Source: Eulemur rufifrons
Lineage: Eukaryota > Chordata > Mammalia > Primates > Lemuridae
Assembly (NCBI RefSeq): GCF_041146395.1
Contig: NC_090989.1
Span: 223,108,843-223,172,842, forward strand
Direction: 5' to 3'
Length of the DNA stretch: 64,000 bases
Shown piece after piece: positions 25,986 to 38,369 of this stretch. The translations under genes were made by a program, and so were the position numbers. Numbering within the stretch: position 1 is the stretch's first letter; each line of letters opens with the position of its first letter. The notes under the pieces were generated by a model, which saw only the letters and a list, made by a program, of their open reading frames with translations, made no database searches and was not told the DNA's origin.

Positions 25986-26930
25986 TGTAGCTTGCTTATA
26001 TCTCAGAGGACATTACTTTCAACTGGGTGGAAGATTGGTGAGTGGATAGACACATGTGGCATTTAAGGCAAAACAGAAACTGATGGCATTAATGTGTACC
26101 AGTCAGAGTTCTTAAATACAAGCAACAGAAAGTGACCCCGGCTGACTGAGCGGAGAGGTGCTTGGGCTGGAGAACTGGGGGAACTGGAGAGCCCAGATGA
26201 AGCTGAAATTCCTGGGACAGCAACCAACACCAGATCCCAGAACTGGTCTGACTAGAAAATGCCACCTCTACTGAGCTCTCGATGCCACACGCCTTCCCTG
26301 CCAGGACCTTAACTTAATCACAGCGGCTGGCCCTGCATCCTGAAAGCTACCTCTGTGTCGAGTACTCAGTCACATGGCCACCCCTCTCTTGTCTCCGCTG
26401 AAGAGAGAGCGAGCTTCCCTCCTCTCCTTTCACCTTGAGAGCTCCCGAGTCCGATGGCTGCCTGGTTGGCAGAGCTCAGATCTCCCTCAGCCTTTTCTTT
26501 AGCTGCAAGGGAAACCGGGCAAGCAAGTATCCAGCTTTTTCCTCTCACTTTGGCGAGGAAATCAATCTTGCCTCACGCAGTCTGGAGTCATAAAATGGTG
26601 AGCTCGCCAAACACAGGACACAGTTCAGGCAGTGGGTAGCCAAATGAAAGAAAAATGTTTTGCTGGTGTTATGTTGTTATGAGCTCTTGCCTTAACGGAT
26701 ATTTTCAAATAACTGACCAACTTCCTGTCCTGGTGTGTTGGAGAAATTGACTTCAATTCTCTTGGCTCCCGCGGCTTGGAAACGTGACAGTCTTTCTTAC
26801 CTGCCCATCCCACAGGCCAGTAAGGATGGAATAAGATGAAAATGGTTTGGAAACAATAAAGAACATATAAGTTATGGTTATTCAGTCCCTCAACTCATTC
26901 CTTGGTATCTCCTTTCCATTCTGACCTCCC
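25986..26930. other. Noncoding DNA, part repeat-like
   Basis: No gene is supported. The part from 26100 to 26610 begins 'cagagttcttaaatacaagc' and resembles an old interspersed repeat of uncertain class. Open frames of about 60 codons on both strands show no domain. Confidence 0.4.
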
Positions 26931-27659
26931 TCTGAAACTGTTATCTTTTTTTAAAAATTTTATCTAGGGATATTATGGGGGTACAAACGTTTTGGTTACA
27001 TAAATTGCTTTTGTACTGTTTGAGTCAAAGTTATAAGTGTGCCCATCACCCAGATAGTGTGCATTGTACCCATTAGGTGTGAATTTACCCATCCCTTCCT
27101 CCCCTCGCCCACCTGCTTGATTTCCAATGAGCATTATTTCCATATGTGCATGTAAGTGTTGATCGATTAGTTCCAATTTAATGGTGAGTACATGTGGTGT
27201 TTGTTTTTCCATTCTTGTGATACTTTGCTTAGAAGAATGGTCTCTCCAGTTCCATCCAGGTTAATACAAGAGGTATTAGTTCACTATTTTTTATGGCTGA
27301 GTAGTACTCCATGGTATACATATAGGACATTTTATTAATACACTCATGTATTAATGGGCACTTGGATTGTTTTCACATCTTTGCAGTTATGAATTGTGCT
27401 GCTATAAGCTTTCCAGTGCAGGTGTCTTTTTTATAAAATGTCTTTTTTTCCTTTAGGCAAATACTCAGTAGTGGGATTGCTGGATCAAATGGTACTACTT
27501 TTAGTTCTTTGAGGTATCTCCATATTACTTTCCATAGAGGTTGTACTAGTTTGTAGTCCCACAACAGTGTATGAACATTGCTATCTCTCTGTACCCATGC
27601 CAGCAGTTGTTGTTTTAGGACTTTTTGATAAAAGCCATTCTCACTGGAGTTAAGTGATA

Positions 27660-28431
27660 TCTCATTATGGTTTTGATTTGCATTTCCCTGATGATTAGAG
27701 ATGTTGAGCATTTTTCATGTTTGTTAGCCATTAGTCTGTCTTCATTTGAAAAGTTTCTGTTCCTGTCTTTTGCCTACTTTTTAATGGGGTTGTTTGATTT
27801 TTTTCTTGCTGATTTGCTTGAATTCTTTGTAGATTCTAGTTATCAGCCCTTAGTTGGATATATAGTATGCAAAGATTTTCTCCCATTCTGTAGGTTGTCC
27901 AGTCACTGTATTGATTGTTTCTTTGGCTGTGCAGAGGTTCTTTAATTTGATTAGGTCCCATTTATTTATTTTTGTTATTGCTGTGATTGCTTTTGGGGTC
28001 TTCTTCATAAATTCTTTGCCTAGGCCAATGTCTATATGAGTTTTTCTAAAAGTTTCTTCTTGAATTCTTATAGTTTCATGCCTTAGGCTTAAGTCCATTA
28101 TCCATGATGAGTTGATTTTGTGAGTTGTGAGAAGTGTGGATCCTGTTTCAGTCTTCTACATGTGGCTATCCAATTTTCCCAGCACCATTTATTGAATAGA
28201 GATTCTTTTCCTCAGTTTGTGTTTTTGTCTGCTTTATCAATGATCAGATGGCAATACGAGGATAGTTTTGTATCTGGGTTCTCTGTTTTGATCCAAATTG
28301 ATCTGTGTCTCTGTTCTCGTGCCAGTACCATGCTGTTTTGGTTACTATAGTATATCTTGAAGTCTGATAAATTGATGCCTCCCAATTTGTTCTTTTTGCT
28401 TAAGGTTGCTTTTGCTATACAGGGTCTTTAA
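27660..28431 (-). pseudogene. L1 ORF2 carboxyl-terminal remnant
   Basis: On the minus strand the frame at 27850-28098 reads without stops for 82 codons and has the typical L1 ORF2 wording '[11 protein letters not shown]', 'QPTEWEKIFA' and 'YISN'. Stops and shifts flank it. It is the antisense part of the twin-primed L1. Confidence 0.85.
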
Positions 28432-29157
28432 CAAAGACCATATAATCCCCTCAGTAGATGCAAAAAAAGCATTGACAACATTCAGCACTCTTTTATGATA
28501 AGAATGCTTAACAAAATAGGCATAGATGATCCTTACCTCAAAATTATAAAAGCCATATACCACAAACCCACAGCCAACATCATACTGAATGGGGAAAAAT
28601 TGAAATCATTCCCACTTAGAACTGGAACCAGACAAGATTGCCCACTATAACCACTTCCATTCAACACAGTGTTGGAAGCCCTAGCCAGAGCAGTCAGACA
28701 AGAGAAGGAAATCAAGGATATCCAAATGGGGGCAGAAGAGGCCAAACTATCACTCTTTGCTGACAATATAATCTTATATCTAGAAAATCCCAAAGATTCT
28801 TCCAAGAGACTCCTGGAATTGATAAACAAATTCAGCAAAGTCTCAGGTTACAAAATCAATGCACACAAATCAATAGCATTCATATATGCCAACCACAGTC
28901 AGGCTGAGAACCAAATCAAAGACTCAATACCTTTTACAGTAGGAACAAGGAATATATTTAACTAAGGAGGCAAAAGACCTCTGCAAGAAGAACTATGAAA
29001 CATTGAAGAAGGAAACTACAGAGAACGTAAACAGATAGAAAAATATATCATGCTCATGGATCAGCAGCATCAACACTATTAAAATGTCTGTACTGCCCAA
29101 AGTGATCTACAGATTCAATGCAATCCCCATTAAAATGCCAATGCCATTTTTCACAGA
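28432..29157 (+). pseudogene. L1 ORF2 reverse transcriptase remnant
   Basis: On the plus strand, 28669-28965 is open for 98 codons and encodes the palm region of L1 reverse transcriptase. The catalytic motif, FADD in active L1, reads FADN here (in '[11 protein letters not shown]'), so one catalytic aspartate is lost. The text goes on '[12 protein letters not shown]'. Upstream and downstream parts are in other frames. It is an inactive fragment of the twin-primed L1. Confidence 0.88.
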
Positions 29158-29279
29158 TCTGAAACTGTTATCTTAAAGATTATCATGGATCTCGTAATAT
29201 ACAATCCAGCAACTTTTTCTGGATTGCATATCGATACCTTGGCAGAATCCGATACCTCTTCCACTCCTAGTCCCATACT

Positions 29280-29700
29280 CCCAAACCCACACATACTTCT
29301 AGTCACTTGCCAAACTGTATAGATTCTTCCCTCCATGTTATTTTCTGGGCATGTCTCTATTTCCAAAGCCCCATTCAGGCCCTCCTCATCTTCTACTCTG
29401 CACAGTCACAGTCACTGTCACTGTCATTCTACTTGTTTTTACAAGGCATCTTCTTGAAGCACATCTTTCATTACCTACTTCTGCTCAGAAACCATCGATG
29501 GCTCCCCGTTGCTCACAGAATAAAGTCTGCTTCCAAGGGACTTCATCATTAGGATACTGACTCTCCATACAGCAGTATTTCACAGTTCTCAATAGACATC
29601 CTGAAGTTCCTCTACTCAAACCAATTACTTGTGGTCTCCCAAACATGCCCACCCCCTGACTTTGCTCACATTGTATCCTAGTCCTGGAGTGCTGCCTTCC
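29280..29700 (+). mobile_element. L2-like fragment, sense (diverged)
   Basis: The text 'atcgatggctccccgttgct', 'cacagaataaagtctgctt' and 'ccaagggacttcatcatt' fits the sense strand of an L2 region just upstream of its 3' end. It is diverged. Confidence 0.55.
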
Positions 29701-29789
29701 CCCAGCTCCATCTGTCAAGACATCAAAATATTATCCTCTCTTTATTTCTAAACCTCTGTTGTATTTGTAGTTGTTTCTCCTTTTTCAAT

Positions 29790-30080
29790 GTTTTATTGGA
29801 ATCTTTTCTCTTATTTTCTTGGCCAGTCTTGGCAGATGTTTATCTTATCAAAGCTTTATAAAGAACCAATTTTTGATTTTGTTATTGTAGTTCTCTAATT
29901 TGTTGATTTCTACCTTATTTCCTTCCTTTTGTTTCTTTGGGTTTGCTCTGTTTTTATTTTATTTTTCTAACTTTTGGATTTGAATGCTTAGCTCATTTAT
30001 TTTTAAACTTCCTTTATTTCCTGTTAAATGTATTTAAAGCTATATACCTTTAAAAATTTTAGCTACATCTCCAAATTTTT
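29790..30080 (-). mobile_element. L1M ORF2 fragment, antisense
   Basis: The text 'ataaagaaccaatttttgat', 'ttgttgatttctaccttatt' and 'gcttagctcatttatttt' matches the reverse complement of the L1 ORF2 endonuclease-side region. It is an isolated internal piece. Confidence 0.65.
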
Positions 30081-30199
30081 CTCATGTAATGTTTACATTC
30101 TAATTCAGTTCTAAATATTTCTCCTCTCCATTCTTCAAGGCCTTTTAAATATTCTGTGTCCTTCCTAACACCTTTCTCATGTACATAGATCTTTTTCAC

Positions 30200-30390
30200 T
30201 TCACTCTCCTTGACTCTGAGAATATTTTTCCTCTTAATACTCTTCTCATAATCTGCCTTATTAGTTATCTGTATGGCCATTTTAATCCCTGCACTTAAGT
30301 GTGTCCTTTGGCAATATGTATTTTTCATCTCTTCTCCTCCAGCCTCTAGTACAGTGCAACAATAGTAGGTGCTCACAATCAATAAATTGT
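30200..30390 (+). mobile_element. L2 LINE 3' end, sense
   Basis: The text 'cctctagtacagtgcaaca', 'atagtaggtgctcacaatc' and 'aataaattg' is the sense 3' terminus of L2. Confidence 0.6.
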
Positions 30391-30727
30391 CTAGAGCAGA
30401 GGTTTTTATTTTTAGTTTCTATGTACTGAATGATCAATCAGTAAATCTCAATTCATAAACATTAAGCATCATCTGTTTACAAGTCACTGTGCAAAATCCT
30501 GTGGGTGAGTTTAAGGAAGCTTAAATTCTTGAGGTCCCATCTAAGACATGACCAAGTTGGAAAGAGAAGAACAGGGTTGCTGGAGCTCTGTAGGGTTTCT
30601 TAGAAGTGGAAATCTATAGTGAGAGCATTTGGGTCCTTTGTATGGGGAAAGCCAAACTGAAGCTGCTAGATGTGATTTAATGGCCAAAGAGGAATTAAGT
30701 TGAGCATGTTACTGAGAACTAACAGCA

Positions 30728-30765
30728 GAACTGGGGCAGGGGGTGGGGGGTGGGGGGGGGGGAGG
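30728..30765. repeat. G-rich low-complexity tract
   Basis: Runs of five to twelve G bases lie close together on the plus strand. The tract meets the simple pattern of a G-quadruplex former (four G runs of three or more within short loops). Confidence 0.8.
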
Positions 30766-30910
30766 AAGTAGGTAAAAATAGCTAGTGTCAGCATTGAAAG
30801 AGTACAAAATACTGGCATAGATAGGGTAGGAAAAGACCAACCGTGGACATTATCAGTGGAGATGAATGGACTGTGATGGCGGTTATTCAACTAGCAGGCA
30901 TATAAAATAA

Positions 30911-31330
30911 ATTAACATTTATTCAGCAAATATTGATGGAATATCTACTCTGTGCCTGATCATAAGAATCCTAGGGATATAGTAGGAAACATAACAGCTC
31001 TCATTCTCATGAAGCTTACATTCTAGGGGTGGGAATGGGGATAAATAGTAAACAGATTAACAAGTAAATATATATGAGTACATCTTGTTTTTTTACAATG
31101 CTCTGAGAAAAAATAAAGTGTGAGAAATGGCAAAGAGTGTGCTGTTGGGGTTGCAGTTTCAGATGTGTGTTCAGGGAAGGCCTGACCATTTGAACAGAAG
31201 CCTGAGGAAGTAAGGGAGCAGGTCCTGTGTCTGTAGGAAGAGCCTCTGCAGCAAAGGGAACAGCAAACACAAGGACCCTGAGGCAGGAGTGTGCTTGAAG
31301 TTCTTGGGTAGCAAGAGGCTGAGAGAGAGA
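30911..31330 (-). mobile_element. L2 LINE 3' end, antisense
   Basis: It begins 'aacatttattcagcaaatat' and runs through 'tcatgaagcttacattctag', 'ttcagggaaggcctgacc' and 'aaggaccctgaggcaggagt'. This is the L2 3' region in reverse for 400 bases. Confidence 0.85.
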
Positions 31331-31648
31331 GAATGTACAATGGTTTAAAATTGAGATCAGCTCAGGTGGGTTCTCATAGGCCTGGAGATTGACCATATCT
31401 TCCCTGCTCCTTATCCCCTTTCTAGAGACTTGTCTCCTAAGCTAGCCCCTACCCACTGGACATTCACTTTGGGGTATGAACTCTGTATCCATAGCCAAGT
31501 GGACCTCAAGATGAATCAGATTCTTTTCCATGAGAATTGGATGTGAGGCTCTATAAAGTGATAGGAGCCCAGTCAGGGCTGGGCCAGGCCAGCTGTGTTT
31601 GGTTCACATGCACAGAGAAGTAGCCTGGAACAAAAAAAGGAAGAGGAA

Positions 31649-31957
<309 letters not shown>

Positions 31958-32275
31958 AGGAAGAGGGATGAGGCAGAGCCAGAGGAGGGGAAGGAAACAG
32001 ATAAGAGATACCATGGGGCCTTGAGGAGGAGAGATGTGCCACCTCCTGGTCCCAAACCTTTCTGAGGCACGCTATGTTTCCTGTGCCTGAATTCCATAAA
32101 TTACCCATGTCCTTGGTGATATAGTCACATATATTAAAACTTAGGCCAGCTTGCATGAGCTCCTTTTTCTTTCAACCAGTGATTGTGGACTCAGACACTG
32201 CTCTATCCCAGGTGAGAGGTATGGAAAGGAGGTTGTTGACCTTGAGGAGGGCAGTCACTGGGACTGGGGTGGGAA

Positions 32276-32522
32276 AGTGTTGCAGTTCGAGTTGAAAAGC
32301 AGTCTGCTGGCAGAATTCCTTCAGTCTTTGCTGTATTAAGGCCTTCAACTGATAGTATGAGGCCTACCTACATTATGGAGGGCAATCTGCTTTACTCAAA
32401 ATTTGCCATTTAGATGTTAATCTCATCCAAAAAACACCTTCACAGAAAGATCCAAAATAATGTTTGACTAACTATCTGGGCACTGTGGTTCAGCAATTTA
32501 ATACATACAATTAACCATCACA
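32276..32522 (-). mobile_element. L1M 3' UTR-like repeat, antisense
   Basis: The text 'tctgctggcagaattcctt', 'aaggccttcaactgatagta', 'ggagggcaatctgctttac' and 'aattaaccatcaca' is that of a common old mammalian repeat, which I take to be an L1 3' UTR type. It adjoins the L1 ORF2 segment to the right in the same orientation. Confidence 0.55.
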
Positions 32523-33810
32523 TTGCCAAACTGTTTTCCAAAGTGGCTATACATTTTGATTTTCCAGCAGCAATTTGTGAGATTTCTAGTTGGTCTGTGT
32601 CCTTGTTAGCACTTGGAATTTTCAGTTTTTTTTAGTTTTAGCCATCCTAGTTAGGTTGCAGAACTAATACATTGCATTTCCCTGATGACTAATGATGTTG
32701 AGCATCTTTACATATTGGCCAAATGTTTTCCTTAGTAAAATATCTGTTCAAATATTTTGCTTATATTTTTAATCACAGCTCCTTATAAAGTTGTGAGTTG
32801 TTTATATTTTCCAGGTACAAGTCATTTATCACATATATGTTTTGCAAATATTATCTTCTAGCCAATGACTTGTCTTATTTTCTTAAGTGTCTTTGAAGGA
32901 TAGAGGCATTTTAATTTTGATGAAGCCCAAATTATCAAATTTTTCTTTTATAGTTTGTGCATTTTTTGTATCCTATTTAATAAATCTTCACCTAGTCCAG
33001 TATCACAAAGATTTTTCCTCTATGGTTTCTTATAGAAGTTTTATACCACACTGTCTTGATTACTGTGTCTTTATACTAAGTTGAAATCAGGTAGTGTGAG
33101 TCAACCAACTTTGCATTTCTTTACAGATTTTAGAATCAGGTCCTTGGCATTTCCATATAACTTTTAGAATCCATTTGTAAATTTCTATAGAAAAGTCTGC
33201 TGGGATTTTGACTGGTATTATAATATATTGAATCTATATATCATTTGGGGGATAATTGACAACAATATTGAGTCTTCCAATCCATGAACATGATATCTCT
33301 CTCCATTTAGTTCTTCCTTAATTTCTCTCAGCAATGTTTTATAGTTTTCAATGGAAATATTATGTTAAATTTATCCCTAAGTATTTCATGTTTTTGGTAT
33401 TTTCTTTTTAATTTCAACTTCCAGTTGTTCATTGCTATTATGTAAAAACACAATTGATTTTTATAAATTGACGTTGTATCTTGTGACCTTGATAAACTCA
33501 GTTATTACTTTTATAACTGTGGTATAGTCCTTCTACGTAGATGATTATGTCATCTAGAAATACCAAATTTTACTTCCTCCTTTATTTCTATTTTTCTTGC
33601 CTTATTACACTGGCTAGGATCATCAATATTGAATAAAAGTGGTAAGAGAAGTGGTCTTTCATCAGTAAGTATAGTGTTAGCTATAGATTTTTCATAGATG
33701 CCCTTTATCAAGTTCCCTTTTATTTCTAGTTTTTTGAGAGTTTTATATGAATGGAAGTTGGATTTTGTGAAATGCTTTTTCTGCATGTATTGAGATGATT
33801 ACTGCATATG
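32523..33810 (-). mobile_element. L1M ORF2 fragment, antisense
   Basis: About 1.3 kb of the reverse complement of L1 ORF2 in unbroken order: 'gttttccaaagtggctatac', 'cctgatgactaatgatgttg', 'cttccaatccatgaacatga', 'attacactggctaggatc' and 'gaaatgctttttctgcatg'. It ends next to an AT-rich inverted repeat. Stops are frequent, with none of the frame kept. Confidence 0.85.
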
Positions 33811-33813
33811 GAG

Positions 33814-33850
33814 ATATATATATACACACACATATATGTGTGTATATATA
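33814..33850. repeat. AT/CA near-palindrome
   Basis: Left arm (TA)n(CA)4 and right arm (TG)3(TA)n face each other around 'tatat'. One strand can pair with itself over nearly the whole length. Confidence 0.85.
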
Positions 33851-34850
33851 GTTTTACTAGCTATATAGCCTTGGGAAGGTTACTTGCTCTCTTCTGAGAA
33901 CTAGGGATACCTTTTCCTATGGTTGTCATGTAATGTATGTAATGTTCAGCATAGAACCTGGCACTTGGTAAGAAATTAAAAAAATGACCATTATATTATT
34001 ATATAAATTAAATATTTTTAAAATTTTCCAAATATAAACTTACATTGTTAAGCTTTTAAGAGAATACTCATTGGTGATCACTTGGAAAAAGAAAACAAAA
34101 TTTTTAAATCAAGCTTTTGGAAATTATATGACCCCCCCCCCAACAATTATAAACTCTCCCATGGAGTACTTACGTCCCAGATGAGCATTACTGTCCTAAG
34201 CTTTCCAAATTTGCTTTATTTCCCAAGAGCGAGGGCTCACATTAAGTTTTATAATTGCCCAGTTATAAAATATTGTATTCTAAAATTATAATTGTTTCCT
34301 AGTATTTTTAAAGCAACTTTTTATGTTTGCATATGCATATAGGATATGTGAGTGTGTGTATAATGGTTTTGGGAGTTGTACATGTGCAAAATAGATTGGC
34401 AGCAAATCTGGATAAGCCTTGTTTTTATTAATATTTCTGGTTATCTTTCTCTTCCTTTTGTAATTTATTTGTTGGTGGGGGAAGGTTGATTTTCGTACCA
34501 GATGTTCCGTAGCCTGGATTCTGTTGACTGTCCCGTGTTGTCATTTAACATGCTCTCTGTTCTCTGCTTTTTATATATTGGTAGACAGATCTAGAAGCAT
34601 CATCAGACTCAGTTCTGATGATTTTTGGCAATATTATTTTGTAAATGGTTTTTCTAAATCTATTAATTTATTGGGGATTTTAAAATGATGATGTTCTAAT
34701 TTTACTATTTCCTCCCTTGTTAGCTGGACTTCTATAAAGACAGATTCCCCCTGTCAACTCTCCAGCTCTCTGGTTATCATGAAGTATAACTCATTCTGGC
34801 AAGGCAAAATAAATGCTCGATTCTTTCTCTTTGTTTACCAGTTTTCAAAA
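33851..34850. other. Unique AT-rich noncoding DNA
   Basis: No gene or firm repeat is seen. A nine-base C run sits at about 34132-34141. Confidence 0.5.
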
Positions 34851-34859
34851 TAAGAACTT

Positions 34860-35260
34860 GGTTTGCTCACATCCTCCATGGGTAACCAATGAGCAGGGGA
34901 AGTTTTGTTGTTACTGTTGACTTTGGTGCCATGAATTTAAACATATGTGTTTTAATCTATTTCATTTTGGTCAGTAGGAGCCTGTTAAAGTTGGCTCCTG
35001 CATCCTTTTGACATTCTCCTAGTAGTCTTTGGGAGCTCCCTTGCTTCTGGTATGATAAGATGTTCTAGGTTCGTCCTTTATATTTCCTGCTTCACCTGGA
35101 ATCAGCCATTCCCCCTAAGAACCCTGGTTTCTTTAAGTGAGAAATGGTATCTAGAGACCTTAATCCATTGGGACTACTAGGTTGCTCATTATTTCTAGGC
35201 CAATTTAAGGGCAGAGTTAGGAAGTATGTGTGTTTTTTTAAAGATAAAAATACATCAAGT
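34860..35260. repeat. Old interspersed repeat, L1M-like (weak)
   Basis: The wording 'ggtcagtaggagcctgttaa', 'ccttttgacattctcctag' and 'gaatcagccattccccctaa' is that of a repeat that I know from other mammals. I think it is an old L1 3' UTR, but I cannot assign it with certainty. Confidence 0.4.
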
Positions 35261-37190
35261 TCATACTGACTCTTCCCATTCAAATTCAATATGCTAGGAT
35301 TAAAACTCCCTTTTAAAGGAGAAAAGTTCACATAAACTCATACAACTTCAATGAGCTGCAAACCTCAGTTGAGAGGAAAATAATGTTATAAAAATATCTT
35401 TTAATTGTGGACTACCTCTGCAAAATAGAAGTTTTCATATTTCTAAATATTAATAATAAAATAATTCAGTGCAAGCGATGGGAGCAGAGAATTGGATTAT
35501 CATAGAAATCAAAACCTATGTAAATTCTCCCACAGTTCCAGGGGCCCTGAGAATGGGGGATGGATCTTCCTGTTTGAGAAGCCCTGTCCCAGTGTATGTC
35601 TCTATGTTACTCTCTGTGACTTCATTAAAAGTTACACCTTGTATCTTTTTTCATTAATCTTCTGAATGGGCCCTGAAGCATCTGAAAGTAAAATATTTTT
35701 CATATCTTTGTTTAGACAGACACCAAAGTTGTCTTTTCTTAATAAAAATTGATGCAATTTTTAATCACTTAAGAGTCTTTTGCTGACTTGAACCCTAAAT
35801 AATTCTTTAAACTATTTATACATGCATGCATGCATATGCGCACACATGCAAACCAACTGTTTAATCTCATACACGTAAATGAAGAGAGGGCCAGGGGCAA
35901 GGGCGTTACTATTCACTTTACAAAGTATGCACTTAAGCATCTTGTAAATAGAGCTGGATCCCCTAGTGCATCTGAAATATGATTCTCTGTGCAAAAATCT
36001 GTATACAGCTCTTTAGCAACCTCTCTCTTGAGTAAATAAAATTACTGTTCATCAGTTGTGTTGTCTTTTCGAAGAAACAACACCATTTTCAAAGGTTGTT
36101 AATGCCCAGTTGTAGATTTCTGCGAGAAGGCATTCGTGGTAATGTCATGATTCATGAATTATGTGCCACATTTGAACAATAAAGTCAGCTTGATTTTCCT
36201 GATTTTTCTTTTTTCCTCTATTCATATGTCCTGCCTCTCCTTTTCCTACGTTGAATATCTCCTATGGGGCCCAATGTTTAGACATTATCCATTTTTCCTA
36301 TTAAAATGTAGCTTCAGTGTTTAGTGTTCATAATTGTGATTTTTTTAAAAAAAATGACAGTTTTGAAGATATTGTTTTATAGCTCTTTTGCTCTTATGTG
36401 TTTCGGGTCCATGTTAAATTGACAGAAAGTGTTATACAAGACAAACACAACTTTTCTGCATTAGAGCTTCTCCTTATTAGAGCTGCTTCTTAGCCTGTTT
36501 TTGCTATGTCAGGGTATGAATGATACTGAAGCATGCTTCATCCATTTTGTATACTTGGGCTAATGTTTTGTCACTAAAGCTGCCCACGAACATTTATTGA
36601 ATCACTTTTTCACAAAGTATGGCCAAAGATGCAATTAATGATTCCTTCAGATTGTGAAGCTGAAAGCTGATGCGGGCGTCACCTTCTAAAATTAAGCTCT
36701 GGTTATAATTAAGAGCCTGGGGCATTCAGCATTACTGACGGTCTGATTGCTAATAGGGAGAGCGCCAGGATGTTTCTTTTAACTCCAATTCTGCTAGGGC
36801 AGCTTGGAAAAGGTGAGGTGGCATTAGAGAAACTTGTATTTGAACTTGTTCTCAAGGGCATGGCAGCAAGTGCCTCAGTGGATTGAATGAGGATGGAGAG
36901 GAAACTTTGATCATTTGAGAGACGGAGTGCCAGCAAGCCCTCTCATCCTGCAGGTTGTCAGAGGAAATAACATTTATCTGAGCAGAAGGTCACAGAGGAT
37001 GGCAAATGCTGAGAGGATTAGAGTTGCCCACTTTGCCCTCCATGTGAGCTACCCAGCTCCAGTGACAAAAGAGTTTGAAGTAAAGTGCTTTGGAGAGAGT
37101 CTCAGCCTTATGTTCCACTGCTGTTTTCCACTTATATAAAGGATTACAGGTGGTTTTTCTCCTTCATGTTTTGCGTGACCATATGTCACA
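35261..37190. other. Unique noncoding DNA, part looks conserved
   Basis: No gene is supported. The stretch 36570-36740 has 'gatgcaattaatgattcctt' and 'ggttataattaagagc', with homeodomain-type TAATTA cores and no repeat. It reads like a conserved noncoding element, but this is an impression. Confidence 0.4.
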
Positions 37191-37239
37191 AAGCTTGACT
37201 TATGTGTCTGTCTGGGCCCCAGCAGGAAGCAGTGAGGTA

Positions 37240-37660
37240 ATTTAGAAGAGTTTAATGAAGGGCTTATTTAAAATGATACATTCAGGACTACATAAAACAA
37301 GAGATGGTGAGGTGTCCTGGGGCTTGCAACAGTGGGGAGGATCCTGGAGGGCCCAGGAGAGGGAAGATGGTCAAACCCTGGAGAGAGTAGCTGGATCTGT
37401 GAGAGAGGACAGCCTGGCAGGAGCTGTGGCTTTGGGAGCGGTCGACTGACGACCCACCTTGCTAACCCAGCAGGGAGAGAGCTAGAGGAACAGATACCCC
37501 CAACTCACTTTCCTTCCTCTCTTCTGTCTCCTGCCAACACCTCCCATTGACTAACTCCAACCTGAAGCCAGAGGACAAGGAAGTCCATTGATATACAAGG
37601 TCATTATTCTGGAACACAGAATTGAGGGACAGTAGATCCAGAGAGGCAAATGGAAAATAG
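37240..37660. repeat. Repeat-like segment, class uncertain
   Basis: It begins 'gagtttaatgaagggctta' and ends near 'agaggcaaatggaaaatagc', with 'cctcccattgactaactcc' and 'agccagaggacaaggaag' between. The order resembles an old mammalian repeat, but I cannot name the family. Confidence 0.45.
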
Positions 37661-37794
37661 CCAATAATGTCTATTGTCTGTACAAATATGGATTGTTTTA
37701 TACAGGAAAGTGACAAGTATGGACAAGTAATTCAGATATCTGATTTCAAATCACTGAATGGGTTTGAAGTGAGAACTCCAAGGATAGTTGGACT

Positions 37795-38065
37795 AACAAT
37801 AGTAGTCGTTGTCATTGTTGTCATCTTTATCTTTATTGGGAGCTTACTTTGTGCCAGAAACTGTTCCAAATACTTCATCTGTATTGTTTAATTTTCAAAA
37901 CTGTCCCATGAGCTAGGTACTGTGATTAGTTCCATGTTGCAGTTGAGGAACCCGAAGCATAGGGAGTGTGGGTCCTCTGCACGCAGACTCGCAGCTCGGA
38001 AGTGGGAGAGGCAAGACCGAAACCCAGGCTCTACAGCTCCGTCCTACCCTGTGATGCCTCTTGCT
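37795..38065 (-). mobile_element. MIR, antisense
   Basis: The text 'gagcttactttgtgccagaa', 'ctgttccaaatacttcatct' and 'gaaacccaggctctacagct' gives a full MIR in reverse. The core 'gttgcagttgaggaac' is diverged. Confidence 0.8.
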
Positions 38066-38369
38066 TGATAAAGGAAAAGTACGTGCAGTACATTTGAGGA
38101 GGGGAGGTTGGAGTGTTCGGTAATTATTAATATTTATTTCCAATTGATAATTAGAAAGATATTTTAAGAGATATGTTTGAAATCTCTTTCATCACTTAAG
38201 GATTTTAGGTTTCTAAGGCAAAGAAAGTTAATTTGTTTGTAGGTCATTAACAGTGACTCCACCCAGAACAATTTAGTAATAGCTTTTATCTCCCTTCCCA
38301 TTAATGTTATTTTTCTTTCTTCTGTTATTTAGACAAAAGGTGCTTTTTCTGAGCTTCAGGGGGATAGTA

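Larger units (their letters stand above)
26948..29157 (-). mobile_element. L1 with internal inversion (twin priming)
   Basis: This is one L1 insertion in two oppositely oriented pieces. From 26948 to 28431 it is antisense: 3' UTR first, then the ORF2 carboxyl part. From about 28432 to 29157 it is sense, and covers the ORF2 reverse transcriptase part that lies just upstream. About 50 bases seem missing at the switch, judged from remembered ORF2. The perfect 17-base duplication 'tctgaaactgttatctt' stands at 26931-26947 and 29158-29174, so both pieces came in one event. Inverted 5' ends of this kind are the mark of twin priming. The element is 5' truncated and dead. Confidence 0.92.

Noticed and set aside
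31016..31396. 126-codon open frame on the minus strand
   Set aside because: It is read from an L2 3' fragment, overlaps another frame on the same strand, and matches no L2 protein.
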